A DNA stretch of 64,000 nucleotides. Origin: Lunularia cruciata (Eukaryota > Streptophyta > Marchantiopsida > Lunulariales > Lunulariaceae). Of this stretch, positions 49,301-61,734 are shown piece by piece (position 1 is the stretch's first letter; every line of letters begins with the position of its first letter). The translations under genes and the position numbers were made by a program. The notes under the pieces are model-generated. The model made no database searches. It was not told the DNA's origin and was given only the letters and a program-made list of their open reading frames with translations. The stretch covers positions 20,042,517 to 20,106,516 of the forward strand of contig OX419755.1 of NCBI GenBank assembly GCA_948567375.1, written 5' to 3'.

Positions 49301-52300
49301 AAATAGAAGGATTCTATTTGAGAAGGACGGTGGAATTGAGGTCTGAGAGAGATACTGGAAGGTTGTCATTATCTAGAAAGGCAACTGAAGACAGGTTGTG
49401 AGGCTATTCAGGCTAGGTCCGATTATCCTGGAAAAAATACATAATGAAACTCTAACTATGTAATTTTCGCACTTTAGTTAGACACAATCATCATTTGTTT
49501 GCTTTCATTATGCTTTGTGCTTAGCGGAGGCGGCATTTGCAGCTTTGTTATTGAAGGACTGACTTCCCACGGTTGTTCTGTTTTTCTCATGCAGGGGCTT
49601 GAACTTACGGCCATTGTCACCAAGGACCCACCGCCTCAGTTCAAGTAAGGCACTTGGACCTTCATATAATCATCTCGTGTTAGACTGAACCATTTGTTTT
49701 CTTTTATCTGTTCTATTGAATCAAGAGTCGGTGTTCTTGGGTGGGGGACCGCACCGTCAGTTTAACTCCCTACCTGTTGTCTGCAGTGCTAACTGCATAC
49801 TACACGTCTTTATCTGCCTTCACGCGTCTTTTTCCGTGTCTTGCCATGTGTATATCTTCAATTACAGTCACCAGTCCTGGTTATCTATTCTCTGTTCCCA
49901 AGGCAAATCTCCACTTCTGATCCTAGTCCATTTTCTGGAATCACCATACTGCTCCTAGTGGTTACTTGTACCAGCTTTTGCTAGATAATTTATCTGTAAG
50001 AAGTGTACGTGTTTACCTTCCATGTTGCCGCGCTGTGATCAGATTGTCTCCTTCTTTTGCTTCTTATCACGAAATTTCTTCTAACATCAGTATGCCAATC
50101 AGTTGTATTGTCCTAGCAGTAATTCAACTTCCTCCCGTGAATCCACCAAGAAGACAGGATCAGGGGGCACAACATATTCCTACGTTCCCGCAAGTTTCTG
50201 ACTGGAGGCGTGGTGGAAATAAAGCAGGACTCCAGCCGGATATAGCTGGGTTCAGTTTGTCGTCCTGCAATGCGACTTCTCACAGGTGTGAAATGGTTTC
50301 ACACGAGAGTGAGAAATCTATATTGGATCCTCTTCCCGTGACTGCTTGTACTGTGGACGAACATTTTGCGGCTCCTGGCGACCTCAGTGGGCACAATGCG
50401 TCCCCCACGCCAGAAGTTTCGGAATCAAGCAGAAGCCCTTTGACAAAAGATGACACCGGCGATGGAGGCATCGGAGAGATGGCTTCTGGACCGATAGATA
50501 CCAGCTTAGAGAAGTCTGAGAATGTGGATGAAACGCCGGCAAAGATTACAAAGAAGAAGAAGAAAAGGAAAGGAAGACGAGGTGGTAGAAATACTGTGGA
50601 AGGGAACGCCGTTTGCACGCAAGGTATAGAGCCTCTAGTGGCTGGTACAGTTGGTAGCCTGCCTTTTAATACCGACAGTTCTGCGGGTGAAAAAGTTAAT
50701 GGTGAGGACCCTGATACTTTTTCAGAGCTATCTCTTGACCAAGTACGAAGTGACTACAAGTTTTCTCACTTCGTTCAGGATGTCAAGGAAAGTGATAGGC
50801 AAGATTGCGGGTCAGGGAAACGAGGAGAACCCTGTGAGGTCTCTTGTCCTCTTTCTCCTTGTGGCTGTCGTGCAGATGGTTTTGATTTGGGAAGTTGTTT
50901 GAGAGATGGAGGTTTGAGTGCCTCCATTGGCCACTGCCCAGATGGTGCTCTGGAAGTGGCATCTAAACAGATTGGTAGGTCATTTAGAAATGAGCCCAAG
51001 GAGAGACGGGAATCCCACTCCCATGGCATGGAAGTTGGAGGCAAAGTGCCTGCAAATGCGGAATTTTTATCTTCGGTGGGAAAGGATGCAGCTGGCCCGT
51101 TGCGCCCCAAAGTTGAATGTGCGATGTCACCTGAATTTAGAGATCCGTGTGCTCCGAATGCGAGTCCGAACCACAGCTATATGTCGACATCAAATTCTTT
51201 CTCCCACAAATTGAGCATATCGCATCCTTGTGAACATATTATCGATGTCATCGATTTGATGTCTACCGACGGGGGTTTGCAAGATTCCTTCACAACAGAT
51301 AGGTCAGTCTGCAGTAGCGAGGGGCCGCACTTTCCTCTCAGGGAACTGGCAGGGAACCTTGGAAGCTTAACTGATTCAAAAGAGCAGCTCAGCCATTCTG
51401 ACACGAAGCCCAGTGCTCGGGGTGGCTACAGTAGCAGTGCCGCAAGTGGTAGAGGTGGGCGGAGCGGTGCAGAGGGGAGTGGTAATAGAGGTTATGGAAG
51501 AGGGTCAGATGAACGAAGAGGCCCAAGTGGTTATCATGGCGGAAGTGGGCAAGGATCTAGTGGAAGTAGTGAAGGGACTGGACCTGGTAGCAGTGGTTCT
51601 GGTGGTGGTGGTAGTGGTTCTGATGGTGGAAACGGGAACCGTGGTGGTGGAGGAGATAATACTGGTGGAGGCTGGGATGCCCGTACTGCAGAAAATGATA
51701 GTGGAAATGGGAGCAAAGAAGGAGACAGTGACGAAAGACGAAGACAAAGTCTTCAAGCAGGAAACGGTGGTGAAGTTACTGGCGAATTCCTGCAAAGAAA
51801 GAAAAGCACAAGCTCCCTGGATACTCGCGTTGCCAGAAAAGTCACCATCGGAAACGGGGAGCAAGTTTTGAGTGGGAGTAGCAGCAGTCATGGTACTCTT
51901 ACAACAAGTGGGGGTGGTAAGGAGAACAATCATACTTTCTGGCAGAAAGTACAAAAGTCCATCGAAGGAGAAGAAATTACTGACTTGGAGCAGCTGACAG
52001 AGTCTATAGTTACTCCCAACAATCACTGCAGAACAGCGTCAGATGAAGTCGTTCCCAACCACCGAGCTGATTCTAAAGCTCATCCTTCTACCATGCACCT
52101 GAATGGCGTAAGCTTTCACGGTAGAACATCCCATGGGGATCTCGACTGTTCTGAGAGGGGGACGTCATCTCAGGAATCTTTCGGGAATGCTGTTAAACCA
52201 AGCAGCAGTGACTGGGTGTTGGCTAGTGCTGACCTCTCAAGTTCCAGCCTCTCTCGACGACCGCAGACCTCTTTAACTGCTCACGGACCTGATTCCACTA

Positions 52301-55300
52301 AAGGTGCATGGCAGAGGAAAATTTCCTGGGATGAAAATCGACAAACCCCCCAAAAAAATGTAACCGAGGTCCCCGTGCATACTGGTCCTTCAAAGGGGCA
52401 ATTGTTTGTTAAACAGTTGAACGTGAGGTCCGCTAGGACTGGTACCTACATCAAAGGTCAAGTACCTGACCAGCAAATCATAAGCCACACTAGATCCTTG
52501 TCAGCTCCTTCTACCCCACATGTTTTCGAGGAAAGTTTCCCCGATTCTGGAGAAATCAATCACTCCAAGCCTATCAAGCATGTGCAACCGGTAGGGCAAC
52601 ACTCGGCTGTATCAGGTTCAGGCGGGCAGACAGAACAAGTGATAGCACAAACTTCGGTTAGGCCACAATCTAATTATGTCACACTTGTCGGGCTGCTTGG
52701 AGATGTTAGAGCAGGTTCCGATGAATTATCTCAGAAACTTACATCCTGGAAAGGCAGAAAGCCTAATGGAGAACAAGAAAGATCAATGCAAAGGGAAAAA
52801 GTTGGGAGCGATCGAGAGCGCCCAATGCACTGTGCTCAGAAATGGGTGCCAGTTGAACCGAAGACTGGTGGGACCAGTAAGGGCTTCAGCGGGCCGGTGA
52901 AGGCAACAGGTAACACTGCTGCTGCATTACAAGCTGACACGAGCAGTCGGGATTTCAAGGAGAGCAACGGAGATATTGAAAGCTGTAAACAGAACAGAAC
53001 TAATGAAGAAGACTCCAAGGCAGATGGGATCCCTTGCAGCTCATCACCATCGAAATCGGTTAGGTGGTTACAAACATTTCTTACTGGTTCCAAGAAGTCA
53101 AGTTCTGGCGAACAAGTTTCTGAGCCGAGGGATTCTCCCATCGCCAATGAACCTGGAACCCATGCTGAACTGGCCAATCTTCGAGGTCTTCTACCTCGGG
53201 AGAAGATTGCTGACATCTCCGTTCCAGTTTCTCGACCTGAGGGAGGTAGCCTTCTAAATAGCGTGGTGCAGAAAGTTGAAAGCACGAAAGTCTCAGTGTT
53301 TGGGGAGAGAAGGAGTTCTGTGAAGAAGGAGACTGCACGTAGGGATCTCAGTGGACCAGTTGCAGTCAGATCTGAGCCATCCCCTGCCGATAAAGAGAAA
53401 AGAAGAGCTATCGACGCAGTTCTTGATGCGGTGCGAGTATCATGTAGGGATCGGCGAGCTTCAGAGGGACTCGCAAGTGTGGTTGGCAGTCCTTTGGCAG
53501 AGTTTGAGAAAGTACTAGGAGCTGTGGCTCCCTCATTTACTCCTGTCTCGGGGCCCTCTCGAGACCAAAGAGTTGTGCAAGAGAACGACATAACGTGTAC
53601 TGGTGGTTTTGACGGTGTTCTGAGGGAGGAGGAAGCATGCTTTTCAGAAGCACACCAGGATAATATCTCAGACAGTAGATGTAGCTATGGGGACACGTTG
53701 TTAAGTTCTATTTGGCAGTGGTATGAGGAACATAGTTATTATGGTGTTGAGGTTACGGATCTGGATTCACCAAGAGGCTCAAGGGATGGTGGTGAACAGG
53801 AGCAGTTCATTGCGTATTTTGTCCCGTACTTGTCTGGGCTGCAGCTTTTTGGTTACTCGTCACAATCTGAGAGTACCAGGAATTCAAGTGTGTGCGGTGG
53901 AACGGGTCTGAAGCCAGAAGCTTCTCCTAGTTGTCAACCTATATCTTTTTCAGCCAATGATGTGCTAGCGACACTTTTCCCAACACCAGGAAGAGTTGAC
54001 GAATCAACGAATTATCAAAGGCCTGAATGCACTGCAGCTGAACATGCGGTTGGGCCGTGTAACGAAGGATCTGCTAAGGACGCTTACAATCAAGACGCAC
54101 ACCTCCTGTACGAGTTTTTTGATGCAGACCAGCCCCAAGTACGCCAGCCATTGTTTCCAAAGTAAGTTGTTGTTTGAGATTGTGTTGCTCTATAGAGATG
54201 CTGTCACATTTGTCAAACTGGCATCATAATCACATGACCTGTATCTTTTGGTTGCCTTGTCTCCTAGCACTTAACCCTATTTCTACTAGAGTTAACTTTT
54301 CGCAAGGGTGGAGTGTTTCTTCATATGCAAATGTGACATCAGCTCACCATCGATGTGCATACACTAATGTGGGATTTACTGCTTATACCTCGGGAAGTCT
54401 GGTCCAGTCTAAAGTGGGTATTAAACCGTGTTCCAACGAACGGGTTCATACACTCAACATACTTGGAGGAACTTGAAGTATGAATATACGAATTATTAAT
54501 GGTCTTCTCCTGCTACAGAAGACCACACTGGTGTAGTTTACAAGTCAATATGAGCCGAGTATTAGCTGCCATAATTCACATATATACTGTTCCCGTTCCC
54601 CGAACGGCTTCTGCTCTCATTTACCAATATATACTGTTCCCTTTGCTGTTTAGTGTCTCAGGACTGAAGCGTCCATAGCGCTTGTTGTGATATACTTTAT
54701 ATCCTGTCCTCTTTGGCCTCGCTCTCGTTACCCTGTTACCCTTCGACGCGTTTCTGCAGCCACACCATCCAATAGCTCTCGTATTGTTCCACTTCTCCAT
54801 TCCCCAGCTAATTCCCTCCCTAGTATTTTTCCTTCGCGCTTTGACTGATTCCTGGTTCGACCTCTCGCGTCTACAGTGTTCCTACCCGACTCCAGCCCAC
54901 GTTTTTAATCTTGATCGTTCACGCACTGCTTACTGGCGGGCTATTACATAACGTTTCCTATTTCTCGCAGTCGTTTGCATAGATGTTCTCGACTTCACAT
55001 TGTTTACTAGTCCGTTAGCCATATGCTACTCTCAATTTGTTTCAATTATGCCTTTGCTTCAGGTTACATTCGATGCATTCTACCTTAGGGATTTATCACT
55101 ATTCTAGCATTGTGAATCATGTACACATTGCTTATCGATCATTTGCATTTCATGAGTTCTGGATAACCCGTTCCCAGAACGGCTTCTGCTCTCATATACC
55201 TATATATACTATCAGACCAACTCGTCTGTTTCGTGCATTTTCATTCATCGCTTGCTTGTCCGGGCATTGTCTGAGGCTGTTAGTTCGTTTTATGTCAAAC

Positions 55301-57789
55301 GGTCTTTGAAACTCCACAGGTAAGGATTTCATATGGAATCCCACAAGCCCTTCCAATGAAATGCAAATTCTGGTAGTACTCGGAACTAAATACTTGCTTG
55401 ACTTTGTTTCAGAGTAAAGGACTTAATGAGGGGCGTGAACAGTTTGAACTCTCACAGCTTTGGGGATCCAACTATTCTGGACAACGTACGCCTGGGTGAT
55501 CTTCACCCTGCCTCATGGTGAGTAACTTTTTTGTAGGTCTCTTTGCTTTTGAAAGTTTCGATACCGGGAAAAAGTAGTAAAAACAGAACACTTAACAACA
55601 TATTATACAGTACAATGTATTGCTTTAGCACTCATGAGCTTTTGAACGGGAATTGGGTACTAGGGGTACTTGCATTCGCCCAGCTAGTTCGGCACTGTGT
55701 TGGGCAGCGATGAAGTCATAGTGCTTTCCTGGAGGTTTACTATGACCGCCTTCTGCTTCCTTCTGTTGTTTAGTTGTTTTAGGACTCATGCGTTCATAGG
55801 GCATGCTGAGATATACTCTATCCAGTCCTCTAACGCTTGCATCCCCCATTCTCTGGACGGCTTCTACTCTCATTTCCACATGCCCTGTCCTCTTGTAGGT
55901 AGTCGATTACCTGATGTATAATATTTCTTGACATAGCTGTTACTGGTTACACGATGCTTACTAGTTCTATACATGTATTGCTCTCGATATGTTGCTATTA
56001 TGCCTTTACTTCAGTTTACATTTTATTTGGTAAATTCACATTATCTCCTTTACGGTTTTAATACTCATCTCGATTCGCACAATATTGCATCTCTCATATC
56101 ATGTTTACTTTTCATCTACACTTTATATGCATTTAATGAGTTCTGGATCCCCCGTTCTTCAAACGGCGTTTGCTCTCATCTCCTCATATCCAGTCCTCTC
56201 ACGCTTCGCTCCTCTCCACCCATCCTCAACTAAAGCTGTCTTTTGCTCCTTGCTCGATGTTGATCTATTTTACGGTCCTCCCCGGCTGTCAATGTCAGAT
56301 CCTTAATTGGTTGTCTTTCTTGTTACTACATGATGTATACTAGTTCTCTGTAGTGCTACTTATGAAATGTGTCAATTATGTCTTTCTTCTGCTTATCTCT
56401 GTAATGTTAGATTCACATGTGTTCCATTTCCTTAGATGCAAAATCATTTCGATTTGCACACCTTCATGGTTGCATTTCATATGCCCTTCATATGCACCTT
56501 CTCGGTTTCGTACTTAGTGGGTTCTGGATACGCTGTTCTTCGAACGGCTTCTGCTCCCACTTCTCAAATACATTGCGTACAGTCACGATTCGCTCCAACC
56601 CACCCAGATACCATCCACTTGTCTCCCACTTCCCTCCCGCGTTTTTCCTTTTCTTTCGATTGGACCTTCTTCCTTGCTCGATGATCCTCCTCTGTTTACA
56701 ATTTTCATATGCGCAATCTGTTGCTGTTGTTGTCTCTTGGTTCTTCTTCCATGATGTATACTAGTGCTAGTGTTGTCTCTTAGTGTTACTGTTGTCTCTT
56801 AGTTCTTCTTCCACTGCTGGTGCTACGTATGGAATGTATCAATTTTTGTTCGTGCTTTCTATCACTTAGACTCACTTTTAGTTATGTTTCTCTTGCTTAG
56901 ATTCATTTTAGTTCTACGCGGACATGCTTGCATTTCACGCTCTCGGTTCCTGGTTTAGTGGGTTTTGGATCCCCCGTGCTTCGAACGGTTTCCCACTTCT
57001 CAAATATAGTACATATGAAACCCCAGTCAATACGCCACTTTGAAACCCTACAGCTACTTGCCTGATAGCTCAGACCATCTATCTGTACAACATTTGAATT
57101 GAGTTGGCGATACTTCTGCAGCTGCTGAAGATGGTCTCGAAAGAGAAAAGTCATTTCAAGAGATAACGAATATGAGTGACGTCGTGTTCGCTTGTTTCTT
57201 TTGTGTACAGGTTTGCTGTTGCTTGGTACCCTATCTATCGCATTTCGGAGGGGCCTTTGCGAGCAGTATTTTTGACATATCACTCACTCAACCACTTCAC
57301 GCCCACAGACAGCTTGTCTTGCCCTACGGGTGGTGCTTGCGACGACACCGTTTCCATGCCAGTTGTTGGTTTGGAATGCTACAATCTCCAGGTTTGTTGG
57401 TTACAGGAGTTTTCTACTTCTATAAATGCTTTGTCTCTAGTTTCCAATTTTCAGTGGATTCTACAGGTGTGAGTAGGCATTGAGTAGAGAAATGAAAGGT
57501 TGAGTATGCAGTTAACTTTCCCTAGTTTTCGTCCTTGCAGGCCGAGCCATGGTTGTTGATGAGACCCCAATTTAGAGATGCCAGTAAGAATTTGGATACG
57601 CCGCCGGTTAATGCGGCTCAATGTTTGGATGATCGAATACGGTCTTTGAAAGGCGTTGCAGCATTGATGGCAAGGGGAATACCATACGAAGTAACATCTA
57701 GGTCAAGTGACGGTAGTTGCAATAGCAGTGGCTCAGCTAGCAAGTTCAAACATTCTGACTATGAATTTTTCCTTAAGCGGCGGCGGTGA
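46392..57789 (+). CDS. Large DUF789-domain protein, twelve exons, 1,816 residues
   Basis: Exons: 46392-46445, 46584-46634, 46727-46936, 47337-47409, 47872-47972, 48239-48376, 48824-48991, 49595-49644, 50091-54161, 55413-55517, 57211-57391 and 57541-57789. They sum to 5,451 bases with every junction in phase. Residues 1-282 come from eight small exons and include KWWAHSSSS, FLRELRNWKALLKSDNHVIA and FEIFLFGRLNGS. Residues 35-54 resemble ubiquitin. The 4.1-kb exon encodes a mostly disordered, Ser-rich region with a nuclear-localisation-like KKKKKRKGRRGG (about 435) and a Gly/Ser-rich block (about 723-815). The DUF789 domain fills about 1485-1810: WQWYEEHSYYG, YFVPYLSGLQLFG, YEFFDADQPQVRQPLF, GDLHPASWFAVAWYPIYRI, FLTYHSL and FLKRRR at the end. 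DUF789 is a plant family of unknown function, and many members are only 300-500 residues. The start of exon 9 is uncertain: 50103 or 50151 would also keep frame. Confidence 0.85.
51413..51690 (+). repeat. Gly/Ser-rich low-complexity coding repeat
   Basis: Within the long exon of the DUF789 gene, GGT/GGA/AGT codons dominate and give runs such as GSGGGGSGSDGGNGNRGGGG. Such tracts are typical of disordered, sometimes RNA-binding or condensate-forming, regions. The frame stays open, so it is functional coding sequence, but it is prone to length change. Confidence 0.85.
54590..57030 (+). repeat. Diverged repeats with a conserved hairpin in two introns
   Basis: Six sites carry versions of GTTCTGGATCCCCCGTTCTT then CGAACGGCTTCTGCTCTCAT: near 54600, 55170, 55855, 56158, 56533 and 56975. 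The centre CCGTTC-TTC-GAACGG is a 6-bp hairpin. The surrounding 300-500 bp also align loosely, for example TTTCAATTATGCCTTTGCTTC near 55040 and CTATTATGCCTTTACTTC near 55997, and ATGATGTATACTAGT at 56329 and 56751. The copies fall in the introns at 54162-55412 and 55518-57210, straddling one exon. Confidence 0.75.
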
Positions 57790-59780
57790 GGCACTTGTAC
57801 AAAGTGAAGCAAGCATTGTAGACAAGGCACATTCTTTTCCTCAAAATTGGGGTTGTAAATTTGTTCTCCTTCCCTGCTAGGTAGCCCTTACCGACAATGT
57901 CCCGGTTGGCTCAAATTTTTGTGGATACCCTCGGTGGCGTCCCTCCTTAAGTCCTTGTGGGAAAGTAGAACTGCTACTTTTGGGTGTGATGGCAGCCCAG
58001 CGGTCCTGTTGTTTTGTAAAGTAAAAGAGAGGGTTTAGGTCAGGTCAGTCAAACAGTCAAATCGAGCTCTCAGGTCAGTGAGAGAAGAAATATTGTTTCA
58101 TTCTTTTCAGTAAAAAAAAGGCTCTTCCAAGCTGGTAACAGCAGCGAGACGCAGCACTCCGCTTTAGAGGCCAAGACCGGTATGGTGGCCAGGCGAAGTT
58201 TGAGTGTACATATATTTTAGACATGGTCATGCGAATCCAGGAATAGGCTTTTTGAAACTTGATACAGATTCTTTTGCATAAGCCACCTGGTCTATACCCC
58301 AACCCCTGGATATCTGTCCCTACAGGTATTAGCTCTCCGACTAATTGTCAGGAGCTGCCGACAAATGTTTCCAATAGTTGACTGAATGCTCGCCGTCAAA
58401 TAAATCCTCAAAGGAACGCGAGTAGGGGACACACGAAGAACCAGACTCTACGATACGGTCACCTCTGGTCTGAATTTCCAAATCTTTACCAGACCAGTAA
58501 CACAAGTTCAGAATTGTAGGCAGCTGAAAAACTGGACGAGCCATATTTCCTGAGCGTGTATGTTCTAGCCATCACCTTTACCCCGTGTCTTTATCCTGAA
58601 CCATCGTCCAAAGCTAGAGTAGGAAAAGGGCGGAAAGAATGAGTTGGGTAATGCTAGTAGAGTGCACCCTAGATAGAAGCACCAGCAAAACCCCTATTCT
58701 CATGTGTTGTCAATGGCAAATGATGGTCCAATTTCTGTAACTGTCAGTCTTACAAACTTTAGTCACAACAACATGGCAATGGTGGAAATGGAGAAGAAGA
58801 ACACTTGGACAGCATGGAACTGAATCTCCTAATTCAGTGTAATAAGAGGATTCTTGCTTGTACAACTTTGTAAAACCAAAGTGTTCTCCAGAACAAATTG
58901 TGATGACATTCTTTCTCTTTTCTCGAGGTTGAGTTGGCTCCTGTCTCAAATGAAGCGTTAGGTTACTTTCATTATCCATTCACTTTCAGTATTCATTGAA
59001 CATGGGAAACATGGAAATCTCAGTCCTTTTGTGTATGATTCATACGCTTTGAATTTCAGTCTCATGTGATATCCTGAAAGGCAGAACCAAATATTTAATT
59101 CCATGGTGCTCAACTCAGGAAGTCCTGTAATCAATTGTAAATCTAGATCTACCTAAGGTTAGAAATATATGTGTTGATTATTCATTTCCCTGTAATTATT
59201 AGTGATAAGATTGAGTTTCAATCACATTCCTACTTCTGAATTGCGATTCTTGGTATCCTCCAAACATGGAAAGACATACTCTATATAGTCGATTTTCTTT
59301 TCTGTCCACAAACAAGAAGAAAACCACCAAGAGTTAACCAGTCCAATATGATACTCCTAGCAAATTTTGGAAGAATGAAAGTGAAAAACAAGTTTTCTGA
59401 CATAACATAATGTCCATGCTTCAAGAATACAAACCTTCCTCAGAAGTCATTCCCGGGAGAGCTCACTCAAAGACTTATGTGTTATAATAGTCATAGTCTT
59501 TAAACCGAAAATTCTTCAAGACTATATGTGAGCTTACACTTTTATAAGTTATACCCAGAAGTATACTTCTCAGTGCACAAAATCCACTAACGATACTCAT
59601 CTGCGTAAACAGCTACAAACTCAATAAAGTGTAAACAATATCCTCATAGGTGAACTTCTTATCATAGTCAAACAACCTATTCATGATAGCTCGAGAGAGT
59701 GTATACTTTGCTTGGATGAAGTATTGATATATTTTGTAGTTGACATGAGTCAAGGTAGACTTATACTTGGTCCGAGATGA
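57790..59780. other. 3' flank of the DUF789 gene and intergenic DNA
   Basis: The 3' untranslated region should begin at 57790. AT-rich DNA without any supportable frame follows to about 59.8 kb. I see no RNA gene. Confidence 0.5.
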
Positions 59781-59803
59781 CCAGGTGACAGTAGTGGATA
59801 TTG

Positions 59804-59886
59804 GAAAAAAGGCGACCGCGTAGGAAAAAAGAAGGATGGGAAGACCCCATCAAGCCGTACAAGGGAGAGACAAAAAAGGTAACAGT
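59804..59886 (+). repeat. Dispersed short repeat, copy 6, exact 16-bp direct repeats
   Basis: 83 bp beginning GAAAAAAGGCGACCGCGTAG, then GAAGGATGGGAAGACCCC, GTACAAGGGAGAGAC and AAAAAAGGTAAC. The flanks are identical: ACAGTAGTGGATATTG at 59788-59803 and 59887-59902. This is the clearest copy and defines the unit. Confidence 0.85.
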
Positions 59887-60097
59887 ACAGTAGTGGATAT
59901 TGTGGTTATTGACTCTACACATGATGCGGGGTCGGAGGGAGTGATCATGCATCCTCTAGGATGGGCGGAGAACAGAGCGGCACTGAACAAGGTCTCCAAG
60001 TATAAGGGTATAAGTGATGTCGCCTCTTTGTTCCTCTAGCTTTGGAGTTATATGGAGCGATGGATGCCTTGTTTGACACCTTTGTTGTGGAGTGCAC

Positions 60098-60129
60098 AAG
60101 GATATATCATCATAAGGATATATCATCAT
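60098..60129. repeat. 16-bp tandem repeat, two copies
   Basis: AAGGATATATCATCAT occurs twice in immediate succession. It lies in intergenic DNA and has no evident role. Confidence 0.85.
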
Positions 60130-60540
60130 AGCCATAAGGGGTATCACTATTATCACTCTCATATTTCACCACATAATTTTAACTGTATATGTCCATTGCT
60201 CTACCGAGACTATTGATTGGTGCAATCCATAAGAGAACAATTATAGTAAACGATGCTTTTCTGGATGCTCCCGTTGTTGTTTGTAGATCATGAGTCATTT
60301 GTATTTTAGACCGTGTGTGTCCATTCTTTCACCAAGAACATTAGTTAATGCAATCCAGAGGAGACCCATTACACTAGGTGATGCTTCTCCTGATGAGTCA
60401 TTTCCACACCATAAGACTTGCATAACTATAGGGCTTAAGTGTTAGTATGTCTTAAGTGCTATAGGGCAAAGTCCTCTTATTTTATCGATACTCTTGTGGT
60501 TTAACTACATCTTACCCGCTCTTCTTATCTTTATGCGGTT

Positions 60541-60650
60541 TGATAGGGTCTTCCATCCTTCTTGCTTTCACCCGTTTATCGTTGTACGGCTCGATGGGGT
60601 CGTGCCATCCTTATTGCCTTTACACGCGGTCGCGTTTACTATTCATGACG
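60541..60650 (-). repeat. Dispersed short repeat, copy 7, compound and inverted
   Basis: Two partial inverted matches lie side by side: GGGTCTTCCATCCTTCTTG near 60546, and TTGTACGGCTCGATGGGGTC followed by GTGCCATCCTTA and ACGCGGTCGCG at about 60583-60648. The second is opposite in orientation to copy 6, 0.7 kb away. I found no clear direct repeats around it. Confidence 0.6.
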
Positions 60651-61700
60651 GTCACTCAGTTCAGGACGTGGAAACAGACCTTGCGATGAGTACTCCGTCC
60701 CACCCTGTCTGGGAGTTCTGAAGGACCTCTGAAGGTCCCTTCTTCCAGAGACCTTCGCGTTCGTCATTGCGATGTCGTTAACGTTGTCCTTGTAATAATT
60801 ACACATGTGGCCCTCGTCTTTGGATCTGCGACCGTCTTCCTGATGATACCGTACTTCCGAGTCCTTGTTCTCGTGAACTGAACGCGAACATGTACCGGGC
60901 AGTTGCCGAGGTGCATTCCCGGCTTCTTTGCACGGCGTGATGGAGAATTTTCTGATATAGGTTCTGGAGTCTTTGCTTGAATACGTCGTCGCCGACGTAG
61001 CTAGAATCGGCCGGCCCGGGTCACATCATCTATCCGAAGTCTGTCGGCATCTACATTTCAGCGACCATCTGAATCGCTCAAGTCGCATTCAAGCCAATTG
61101 AAACCAAAGTTGAATTCGTGCATGGAGTCTTCATGAGTTAGACAAAGAGCAACAACTTGTCTGATGAGAGAAATAAATGGTGGACTGTCACATTTCATCA
61201 TTAGGTAGTAGCATTCTATCAAATCGGATACTGGATTCGATCGATTAACCTCAATATTCTTGATTTGAATTGCGTCGTCTTGTTGCTGGCTGGTGAATTC
61301 AGCCCGCGAGCTACAGTAGTAGCTTCTCGCTGAGAATTATGAGGAAAATCCAGGAATGCATCGTTCAGCAAATTGGGAGGCATTAGAGCGGTTGCTGCTG
61401 TGGTAGCGTTACCGGTAGTTGCTCGTGAGCTCCCCCTCTCGCTCGTGCGCTCAACTTTGAGGGAAAGAGATTGATTCAAGTCCAGTGATACAACTTGAGG
61501 ATGAAGATGTCGGACCCCACACCCAGCGCAAGAGTGGAAATTCTTGCACGTTCTTTAGCTATACGATTCACAAGAACGACGATTTTCTATCTCGAGCAAC
61601 ACGGTGCGCACGGTAAGCAGTGACAACTCGATTCAAGACATTGACTTGCATGAGAGACGCGCAATTCAACACAACTGTCGCAGGTCTTTTTTGGATTCGG
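60651..61700. other. Intergenic DNA
   Basis: Higher in GC than the flanking AT-rich stretches, but no gene can be supported. An 87-codon minus-strand frame at 61219-61479 has no ATG at its start and no recognisable product. Confidence 0.45.
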
Positions 61701-61702
61701 TA

Positions 61703-61734
61703 CTCTCTCTCTCCCTGTCTCTCTCTCTCTCTCA
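61703..61734. promoter_or_regulatory. CT-rich tract, possible 5' leader of a right-edge gene
   Basis: A CTCTCT tract ends CTCACAG, resembling the tract near the SAC gene's presumed start. With the two candidate exons further right it may mark the beginning of a plus-strand gene running off the window. This is inference only. Confidence 0.25.

Noticed and set aside
49966-50090. Start of the long plus-strand frame read as the DUF789 N-terminus
   Set aside because: The first codon is TTG and the stretch is a typical pyrimidine-rich intron end. An in-phase chain of upstream exons beginning with ATG explains the gene better.
61219-61479. 87-codon minus-strand frame
   Set aside because: It starts at TTG, is Ser/Thr-rich without a recognisable domain, and has no clear splice partners.
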